Part shown: positions 51,473 through 64,000 of the stretch, in pieces
Layout of the letters: the number at the start of each line of letters is the position of its first letter
Numbering within the stretch: the first letter of the stretch is position 1
Source: Mesostigma viride
Taxonomy: Eukaryota; Streptophyta; Mesostigmatophyceae; Mesostigmatales; Mesostigmataceae
Assembly: GCA_009746045.1 (NCBI GenBank)
Contig: RPFO01001668.1
Span: forward strand, 1-64,000
Reading direction: 5' to 3'
Length of the DNA stretch: 64,000 nt
Program-made: the position numbers and the translations under genes
The notes under the pieces: model-generated
What the model was told of the DNA's origin: nothing
Seen by the model: only the letters and a program-made list of their open reading frames with translations
The model's database searches: none

Positions 51473-53197
51473 ATGAGCCAGTGCACAGCATTCGTGAGGG
51501 GCAAGGCCGGACTGGCAGCGCAGGGGGGTTTGGGGTTCGGTCGTGCAGGTGCGCGTGAGACGCGCGGTGCCAGGCGGGATATTCGTGCAGCCCAGTTCTC
51601 CCCGTTTGGCTTGTCATCCACTCTTCAGCTCGGCTCACGCAAGCCCGTACAAGGGCTAAGCTCCAGAACAAGCAGGCCGGTCAGGAAGCAGCATGGCAGT
51701 TGGCAGGTGTCTGCCACGCTTGGCGGCAGCGACGCACCCGGCTTCTTGCCCATGGGAAAATCCCTCGCCATCGACAAGCTGAGAATCCCTACCAAGGACA
51801 GGGATGCCGTGTTCAAGGCCGCGGAGTCGCTGGGGGGACGCGTCACGTTGGGAGATGTCGCCGGCGCCGCCGGCGTGAGCTTGTCGGTCGCGGAGCAGGT
51901 GCTCACCGCGCTCGCTTCCGACGTGAACGGCTCTCTCCAGGTCTCGGACGTGGGCGAGATCTTGTACAACATCCCCGCCGGGTTCCGCGGGTCGCTGGCG
52001 GCTCGCTCGCTCGCAATGCGGCTCGAGCCGGCGCTCGCGGCCGTCCAGAGCGTTCTGGGTTACTTTGTCCGCGTGTCTTTCGGCACGGCCCTCGTCGCGT
52101 CCGTCCTGCTCGTGTACACGGCCATCATCGTCGTGATCACGTCCGCTCGTACCAGCGACGACGACCGCCGCAGCAACCGCGACCGCTCCTACTTCCGCGG
52201 GCCGTCCCTCTACATCAACCCCTTTGACTTGTTCTGGTACTGGGACCCTTACTACTACCGCTCGCGCCGCATGCGCATGCGCCAGCAGGGCGACGAGGAG
52301 ATGAACTTCTTTGAGGCCGTGTTCAGCTTCGTTTTCGGTGACGGCGACCCGAACTATGATTTCGAGGAGCGCCGGTGGCAGCAGATCGGATCCCTCATCT
52401 CCCGCAACGGCGGCGTGGTGACAGCGGAGCAGCTCGCCCCGTACTTGGACCCGCCCCGCCTGGGCGCCGACGAGCTCGCAGTCGCAAAGCCCCTTGATCC
52501 CTCCGATGAAGGGTTCGTCCTCCCTGTCCTCCAGCGCTTCAACGGTCATCCCGAGATCGACGAGCAGGGCAACATTCTCTACCGGTTCGAGTCCTTCCAA
52601 CGCTCTGCTGGTGGACGCAAGGGCGGGGCGATCGAAGGCATGAATTTCAACGAATGGCTCGGGTCCCGCAACCGCTCCTCCTCCGCCTCCTCACGCTCCT
52701 CGTCCTCCACGGTCGACTTTCTTCAGGAGCGCGAGTATCAGTTCAGCCTCGCCTCCGGCACCCAGAAGGTCCTCGCCGCCATCTTTGGCGCGGCAAACTT
52801 CGTCGGCGTGGCCGTTCTCAGCAACCTCCTCCGGAACCCAGCGATCGCACGGGAGCTCGGCGGGGTCGTCCAGCTGGCGGCGAATCTCCTGCCGGCGCTC
52901 CAGGCCTACGCAGTCCTGTTTTTTGCTATCCCGGCGCTTCGGTTCGTCTGGCTGCAGCGCAGGAACGCGCAGATCGGGCAGAGGAACGAGAATCGGGCCA
53001 TGCGGGCGCAGGCATTGGCACGCCCGGCGGCCAGTCTGAGAAGGAAGCTACTGAATGCCTCGGAGGCGGCGAGCAAGGACGTGATCACGCAGGACCGGGT
53101 GGTGTACTCGACGGACCGTGACGTGGACGAGCAGAAGGTGGACGGCGCGGCCGACGAATGGGAGCGTAAGTTCAGGGAACGGAACCGCAACCGGTGA
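51473..53197 (+). CDS. Plastid-targeted membrane protein, At5g03900-like (574 aa)
   Basis: The ATG at 51,473 sits in GCCACCATGA, a better context than the in-frame ATG at 51,449, and gives MSQCTAFVRGKAGLA, a basic, Ser/Ala-rich transit-peptide-like start with an early Phe. Mature features: a winged-helix-like region (DAVFKAAESLGGRVTLGDVA), a membrane span near residues 200-220 (FGTALVASVLLVYTAIIVVI), then FDLFWYWDPYYY. Next is the family signature FFEAVFSFVFGDGDPN, followed by LISRNGGVVTAEQLAPYLD, VLPVLQRFNGHPEIDEQG and ILYRFESFQ. A second hydrophobic pair follows near residues 470-540. These blocks match the plant and cyanobacterial At5g03900 family (reported as iron-sulphur-assembly-like, function unsettled). 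Intronless; strong third-position GC. Confidence 0.85.
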   Translation: MSQCTAFVRGKAGLAAQGGLGFGRAGARETRGARRDIRAAQFSPFGLSSTLQLGSRKPVQGLSSRTSRPVRKQHGSWQVSATLGGSDAPGFLPMGKSLAIDKLRIPTKDRDAVFKAAESLGGRVTLGDVAGAAGVSLSVAEQVLTALASDVNGSLQVSDVGEILYNIPAGFRGSLAARSLAMRLEPALAAVQSVLGYFVRVSFGTALVASVLLVYTAIIVVITSARTSDDDRRSNRDRSYFRGPSLYINPFDLFWYWDPYYYRSRRMRMRQQGDEEMNFFEAVFSFVFGDGDPNYDFEERRWQQIGSLISRNGGVVTAEQLAPYLDPPRLGADELAVAKPLDPSDEGFVLPVLQRFNGHPEIDEQGNILYRFESFQRSAGGRKGGAIEGMNFNEWLGSRNRSSSASSRSSSSTVDFLQEREYQFSLASGTQKVLAAIFGAANFVGVAVLSNLLRNPAIARELGGVVQLAANLLPALQAYAVLFFAIPALRFVWLQRRNAQIGQRNENRAMRAQALARPAASLRRKLLNASEAASKDVITQDRVVYSTDRDVDEQKVDGAADEWERKFRERNRNR

Positions 53198-58027
<4,830 letters not shown>

Positions 58028-61000
58028 CTATGAATACTCCATCAGCCGCATCTTGGTGAGCGCTATAACGACAATAAGCTCGACAAAGACGGGAAAAGCT
58101 CTGTCATCGCGTACCAACACGGACACCCGTCCCAAGCCAGCATCCCAACAAGGGGCACAAGCAAAAGTAGACAAGTTACAGGCAGCAATGGGGGTTACAG
58201 TAGATGGCAGCGAGGGAGGGTCGGAAGAAGAGAGCCATGTTAGCTGGGCAGGAGACAAGGTGGAAGATCTCCAACGATGGGCACACCACTATCGTGTCAT
58301 CGTCGAACAGCAAACAGTAAACCAGTAGCAAGATATCCTCACAACTATGCCTACAGTGCGACATGGCCTGCATATAAGAATGGGCCTGTCCACTGCACCT
58401 TGGGCTCCATTCTACATGCCATGCTACAGAGACACCTGGGCTAAATTCAACACGCCTCGTTAACCCCCCCACCAAGCCCCTCCATGCACACAGCAGTTGG
58501 ACGACTTATGCTGGCCGGGGCATGCCGGATAACTCACATGCAAAAATAGCTGCCAAGTAGGTAGCCCGGCCAAAGGAGACACCATTCGTTGGATGTGGCA
58601 TGCCGCAGTCCTCGCACAACGCATGAGCATGTATGCAAGTGTCACACCTTACCGCTAGTCACCCACTGGTGGTGTAGTAAGCATTATTCACAATAGCGTT
58701 CGTACATCTAACAGATCAAGCAGCAATCCCGCCCCCGCCCCCCCTAACAGTACCAAAGGCCCGGGCATGGCGAGCCCCTTGATGGAGCCCATTCAGCAAT
58801 CGTCATACCAGAAAGAATACCCCTAACAGTACCAAAGGCCCACGATCTTTTCATGAAACCCATGCAGCAACAACCATGCAAAAAAGACAACACACACACA
58901 CGCTGAATGGAAGACAAACTGGAGGACATGAACTGCACCCTTCCTAAAGACGTGAGATGTTTCCCGTCCCACCCATGACACATCCCACCTGACCCATAAT
59001 TGTATAATAAAAACAATCATGCTGCTGATATAAAAAAAATAAAAAATAATAATAATGATGATGATGATGATGATGATAATGATAACAATAATCATGAGCC
59101 GTCGGGCTACCTAACTCACATGAACACCGAGAAGATGATGATGAAGATGTCCGGGTCCATCTCCTGCAAACGGCAGAAAGAAAAGAAGGAAAGGGGGAAG
59201 ACCGCCCGTGGCATGCATAACGACAACAAAGCATTCACAGGCTCAGCATGGTCATGACAGGCATGCTTCCTGTAGGATCAGCGGGGTGGGGTGGAGGAGG
59301 ACCAACGTATTGCCGCGTATGGGTGGCCAAATTCAAAGGCAAAGTATCATTGAGGCAACAGCAACTAGTAAACGAAATGCTGCCGAGTGCCAGGACATGA
59401 AGCAAGTCCAAGGCAGAGTGTGTTGATATCAGAGCCGCAGCTTACAAAATGATAATAACCTACGGGACAAGGGTATCAAGCCAAACTCTACTCAAATAAC
59501 TAATTAACTCTGCTCTAGTATAAACTATATTCGACACACAGCGGTACGAAGCCAAACTCTACTCTGATAACTAATAGCTCTCCTCTACTGTAAACTATAC
59601 TTGAGACGCAGAGGTATCCAGCCATGCCTGATGCCACCTTGGGTATTGGGAGGGGTTGCTAGTAACCCTCCTGGCCGGGCCAAGTATGAAACCAAACACT
59701 TGATAAACGATGGAACCAAGAGTCGGCCAACCTGCTTCTGGCTGCACGCATACCAGCTAGCAAGAGTTGACCTCGACAACACATGAACGGCAGGCTCACG
59801 GGCATTGGAGGCACACTTAAAATCAGAATGGACAGCCGTGGACATGTACCAAGGGAGGTTAAACACGTATTTCTCTGGTAGTGGGTGGGTGGGTGGGGTT
59901 GGTGGGGGGAAGGGGGATTGATGAATCATGGTGGGGCTTACACTATATTGGAGTGTATAGTATAAGATATACAAGAGGGTTCAGTAACGTAGATACCGGA
60001 GGAAAGGAACGCATGAGGTGTCTAGTAACCCAAGCAATGTGTATAGTATAAGATATACAAGAGGGTTCAGTAGCGTAGATACCGGAGGAACGGAACGCAT
60101 GAGGTGTCTAGTAACCCAAGCAATGTGTATTGTATAAGATATACAAGAGGGTTCAGTAACGTAGATACCGGAGGGAAAGGAACGCATGAGTAGCGAATGT
60201 GTCTAGTAACCCAAGCTTGGCAGCAGCAGCAGCATAGGTACACAATCGAGGATGATAGATGCGCGGGGGGGGGGGGGGGGGGGGGGAAGGGGGGCGAGGA
60301 GGGGCAAACACATTGACCAACAGGGAACCGTGGCATGGCACGAAGTACCATGCCACATGTAGCAGGTACCACGATTCTTGACTGCGCAGAGACGCAACAG
60401 GAGGCAAAGGGGGATAGGGGGTTGAGCGCCAGGGCGTTAAGTACATTGGCTAACCACAAAGGGCGGTTCAAAAAGACCTGTAATCTGAGTTACCAACACA
60501 TCCTCACTCTGCGTGACAGACAGCTCTGAAGAAGAAACCAGAGTTTTGCTTTTTGCGTTTCTCGACCTAGCAAAATGACACCGTTGTGCTAGGATGCATA
60601 CCATCCTGGACGGTAGAAGGCTCGGCTTCGCAAGGGCGACCCCTCGCGTCAGGGGGCCGGATGGCCTTTTCCTAGGGGAGTTGGGGGTACATATCCATAC
60701 GTGCACCAAGCTGACTGTACATTCAAGTAATTGATTAATTAATTAATTAATTAATTAATTGACTGTACATAATTCCCAGAACACCCCTTATGTGAGCCTT
60801 ACAAACGGGTTGTACCGGTTGCCTGTGCACCACCACATGTTTAACAAGCGACGCAAGGATGATCCTACCCCCCACCTGCGCTGCAAAGATGACCCTCACC
60901 TGCGCGATGAAGATGATCGTGAAGATCGTGCCGATGAAATGAAGCACCACATCTGCACCAGCACGATTCAATGGGTGCATCCCAGCCGCCATGATCCGGG

Positions 61001-63941
61001 GTGATGGTGGGTCATGTGGGGTCGTATACATCCGGACATGGTCAGTGCCGCATCGCCCCAGCACCCGGCAGCACGGATGGTAGCATCAACACAAAAGGGG
61101 AAGAGGCAAGGAAACGGCGAGAGGCAAGGGAGTAGGCAACGACCCGTTTAGCTTCAGAACTGAAAAAAGCTACAAGGTGCATGCTGTGTCGCGCTCCCCA
61201 CCCCACCCCCGCCCACACACAATCCAGTGAGCAAGGAAAACTGCCAGCAGAAACCCGTGGTGTCGCACGTTTTGGAGGCGGGAGGGGATCTGCTAGCAAC
61301 CAATGGGTGCCCCAGTAGACGATCTCTGAGGGATGTCCCCGTGGAGTCTACACTCTACACTGCGACTGGTATATATCAGGGTGGGCTATTTCAAATTCCT
61401 AATACTGTGACGATTATGTGATGGCGTGTGCGAATGGTGGATAACAGGATGGAGCAGACACATGACCAACATGTGAAAACGGGGACTGCAACGTGGTTGC
61501 TGCTAACGCCTCGCAGGGCAAGAGGCTGGGCTGCGATCTTGTGGTTGATCATGAACATTATTGAGCATAATGGAGAATCATGGAGCATCATGGAGCGTCA
61601 TAGGGCACATTTGAGCGGCATCGATTTCTGATAGGGTTGTACCAATCCAGGTGTGTGCCAGGATTTCAAGTCCTCCCCTCCCTCCCCTACCCAAACACCC
61701 AACCCCATCTCCCACGTCAACGCATGCAAGAGGTTGGCCGATAGAAAGTAGTGTTCGAACAGTTAGCGAGGTAGCGGGGAAAAATACGCATGTTTGGCGG
61801 GAATGAGTCCAGGGAAGGGGATACGGACATCTGGCACCTGTACTATACTACCTGTAGCGTGCCATGCATCATGCATGCACTAAACCTGCACTTGTATACC
61901 TGTAGTGTACCATGCATCATGCATGCACTAAACCTGCACTTGTATACCTGTAGCGTGCCATGCATCATGCATGCACTAAACCTGCACTTGTATACCTGTA
62001 GGGTGCCATGCATCATGCATGCACTAAACCTGCACTTGTATACCTGTAGCGTGCCATGCATCATGCATGCACTAAACCTGCACTTGTATACCTGTAGCGT
62101 GCCATGCATCATGCATGCACTAAACCTGCACTTGTATACCTGTAGCGTGCCATGCATCATGCATGCACTAAACCTGCACTTGTATACCTGTAGCGTGCCA
62201 TGCATCATGCATGCACTAAACCTGCACTTGTATACCTGTAGCGTGCCATGCATCATGCATGCACTAAACCTGCACTTGTATACCTGTAGCGTGCCATGCA
62301 TCATGCATGCACTAAACCTGTACTTGTATACCTGTAGCGTGCCATGCATCATGCATGCACTAAACCTGCACTTGTATACCTGTAGTGTACCATGCATCAT
62401 GCATGCACTAAACCTGTACTTGTATACCTGTAGCATACCATCCATCATGCATGCACTAAACCTGCACTTGTATACCTGTAGCGTGCCATGCATCATGCAT
62501 GCACTAAACCTGCACTTGTAAACCTGTAGTGTACCATGCATCATGCATGCACTAAACCTGTACTTGTATACCTGTAGTGTACCATCCATCATGCATGCAC
62601 TAAACCTGTACTTGTATACCTGTAGCGTGCCATGCATCATGCATGCACTAAACCTGCACTTGTATACCTGTAGCGTGCCATGCATCATGCATGCACTAAA
62701 CCTGTACTTGTATACCTGTAGCATACCATCCATCATGCATGCACTAAACCTGCACTTGTATACCTGTAGCGTGCCATGCATCATGCATGCACTAAACCTG
62801 CACTTGTAAACCTGTAGTGTACCATGCATCATGCATGCACTAAACCTGTACTTGTATACCTGTAGCGTGCCATGCATCATGCATGCACTAAACCTGCACT
62901 TGTATACCTGTAGTGTACCATCCATCATGCATGCACTAAACCTGTACTTGTATACCTGTAGCGTGCCATGCATCATGCATGCACTAAACCTGCACTTGTA
63001 TACCTGTAGCGTGCCATGCATCATGCATGCACTAAACCTGCACTTGTATACCTTTAGTGTACCATCCATCATGCATGCGCTAAACCTGTACTTGTATACC
63101 TGTAGTGTACCATGCTACCTGCCTTCACCATCAGAGGGATGGTGCTTGATATGACTTCCCTGTGCACAGGCCACCAAAAAGAAAAAATGGTCCGGATATC
63201 CCGGAAAGATGAGAAAGTGGTTCAATGCAATAGTTTTGAGTTTTAACCCTCTCCACCCAGCTGCCGGCCGTAAGCTTCCGAACAGCCAATCAATCAAACA
63301 GCAAGCAACCAACCAACTCAAGCAAGCAATGCAAGCAGGCAACGCAAGCAAGCGATGAGTGGTAACATACACAGCATGTTGAAGGTGGGCAGGAAGAGGG
63401 ACACCCCAGAGAACATGGCGACAAACTCGACGAAGAACAGGCCCAGCGACGCGTACGCAAGGATGGACAGCCTGCGTGACAAACACCGGATATACACACA
63501 GACACGTTGGAGTGTCAGGGAAACAGGCCCAGCGATGCGTCGGTCAGGGCGGATAGCCTGCATGAGGTAGAACAAGCGGCATCGCACAAGGAAGGTTGGG
63601 GGACAGGGGGCCGGCAGCTCCGCTCTGTCCAGCTGTATGTGCATGTAGCGATATAGTATTTTATTATGTACTAATTAATTAATTAGTCTCGATATAGTGT
63701 ATAGACAGGTGGCACTACGCTATCTTGATAATCATGTTCTTCCGCTTCGCGCTCTCCAGATCTCTAAATGCACAGTGTGCACATTGCACTCATATATATT
63801 AGAGTATCCTATCTAGTATATCTATCTACCTTCTACTAATAGATGCACTGCTGCTATCTCTACGCTGACGTACTGCAGCTTCGCGCTGTCCAGCTCGTTG
63901 TTGGACGCGTCGCTGTCAAGTCCCCGCTTGACGCACATCTC
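58028..63941 (-). CDS. TMEM107-like ciliary transition-zone membrane protein (five 3' exons; 5' end outside window)
   Basis: Minus-strand exons 63,941-63,874, 63,471-63,371, 60,952-60,900, 59,163-59,120 and 58,100-58,028 join in frame, each with AG acceptor and GT donor (GTACGT, GTATGT, GTGAGG, GTGAGT). Phases agree at every junction. The product has LDSAKLQ, LSILAYASLGLFFVEF, MFSGVSLF, VLHFIGTIFTIIFIAQ, DIFIIIFSVF and AFPVFVELIVVIAL before the stop. These match TMEM107 in order (LGLFAVEL, GFLSGVSMF, the third membrane span, YWYIF, AFPAVTE). TMEM107 is a four-pass protein of the ciliary transition zone (MKS module). The first membrane span and the start lie beyond 64,000. Introns are 402-2,418 bp and repeat-rich. 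Confidence 0.8.
58740..58860. repeat. Short direct duplication in TMEM107-like intron
   Basis: CCCTAACAGTACCAAAGGCCC at about 58,741 recurs at 58,822 with partly similar flanks. Confidence 0.6.
59490..59620. repeat. ~73-bp direct duplication in TMEM107-like intron
   Basis: AGCCAAACTCTACTC..ATAACTAA and the following ~50 bp occur twice (59,480 and 59,550). Confidence 0.6.
59953..60220. repeat. 86-bp tandem repeat, three copies
   Basis: Units start GTGTATAGTATAAGATATAC at about 59,953, 60,039 and 60,125; intronic. A G-run of about 21 follows at 60,267-60,287. Confidence 0.85.
60726..60762. repeat. (AATT)n microsatellite
   Basis: Similar AATTAATT runs are at 22,621-22,662 and 63,669-63,684. 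Confidence 0.9.
61852..63115. repeat. 48-bp minisatellite, about 26 copies, in TMEM107-like intron
   Basis: Unit begins CTGTAGCGTGCCATGCATC and contains ATGCATCATGCATGCA. Variants at four positions fall in an ordered pattern: two blocks of six units repeat the same variant order in the right half, while the left half is nearly uniform. The period is a multiple of three, giving long open frames on both strands; position inside an intron argues against coding. Confidence 0.95.
63510..63632 (-). repeat. Degenerate duplicate of two TMEM107-like exons
   Basis: 63,607-63,632 resembles the end of the upstream exon (AGCTGGACAG.GCG.AGCTGC), and 63,510-63,566 resembles the next exon (GCT.TCC..CCTG...GACGC followed by TCGCTGGGCCTGTT), including its acceptor. 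Frames are broken. A third trace of the exon-1 sequence lies near 63,735. Confidence 0.55.
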
Positions 63942-64000
63942 CTGCGGCGCAAGGGGTGGGTGGGCAAACCAACGAGAACAGGAGCAAGGGGGCAGGGAGG

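Noticed and set aside
51656-52600. 314-codon minus-strand frame
   Set aside because: Antisense to the conserved plastid-protein gene.
61790-63154. Long repetitive frames on both strands, up to 409 codons
   Set aside because: The 48-bp unit is a multiple of three, so both strands stay open; it lies inside a well-supported intron.

Overview
This is nuclear DNA of a photosynthetic eukaryote. It has spliceosomal introns (donors GTACGT, GTATGT, GTGAGT; acceptors such as TGCATGCAG), Kozak-like starts, long microsatellites and several retrotransposon classes. One gene encodes a relative of the plant plastid protein At5g03900 with a plausible single-membrane-type transit peptide. Another is a five-exon TMEM107-like gene (ciliary transition-zone family). 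Together they suggest a primary-plastid alga that makes cilia (a glaucophyte or a flagellate green or streptophyte alga). This is inference; no species is claimed.

Layout. (1) 1-12,613: a zero-spacer palindrome centred between 6,292 and 6,293, with arms of about 6.3 kb; the left arm runs off the window. Each arm carries two paralogous F-box-like genes, a Cys-rich zinc-binding-like gene, and a three-exon RING plus TRAF-like zinc-finger gene. At the centre are 2 x 8 TGCCACGTGGCA-type sites; 12 of the 16 are in exact CCAAT-N9-CCACG configuration, the animal ER-stress response element (ERSE) layout. This is the best candidate for an undescribed system: a palindromic element with ubiquitin-ligase-like genes and stress-type regulatory arrays. 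(2) 13,494-22,075: a repeated promoter/ORF locus split by an 8.1-kb Penelope-like element with terminal direct repeats, itself invaded by LINE copies; an unoccupied copy of the target lies at 44,041-44,341. (3) 22,080-31,900: small repeats, a DUF707-like secretory glycosyltransferase-type gene, a ~690-bp (GTT)n tract and a small inverted-repeat element. (4) 31,903-41,207: a Copia-type LTR retrotransposon with near-identical LTRs, a non-AUG RING-H2-like frame starting inside the LTR, an extra ORF before gag, the domain order Gag-IN-PR-RT-RH, and a nested hAT element. It inserted at the start codon of a putative small gene. (5) 41,490-43,785: a decayed LINE with an R2-type endonuclease domain. 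(6) 43,786-51,400: dispersed, tandem and C-rich repeats. (7) 51,473-53,197: the plastid-protein gene. (8) 53,198-58,027: no recognisable gene. (9) 58,028-63,941: the TMEM107-like gene on the minus strand, with introns full of tandem repeats, including a 1.26-kb 48-bp minisatellite.

How parts relate. In each palindrome arm the RING gene and F-box-like gene A are transcribed away from the centre; F-box-like gene B and the Cys-rich gene are transcribed towards it. The genes share promoter motifs (GGTACAAAGGTC at the divergent A/Cys-rich pair) and 3' motifs (TTGCATGCAAATCCAACAC after the Cys-rich and RING genes), as expected of one coordinated element. Single-base indels break different genes in different arms; for every gene except the Cys-rich N-terminal junction, at least one arm is intact at each broken site. 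Either the assembly has residual indel errors or decay is recent.
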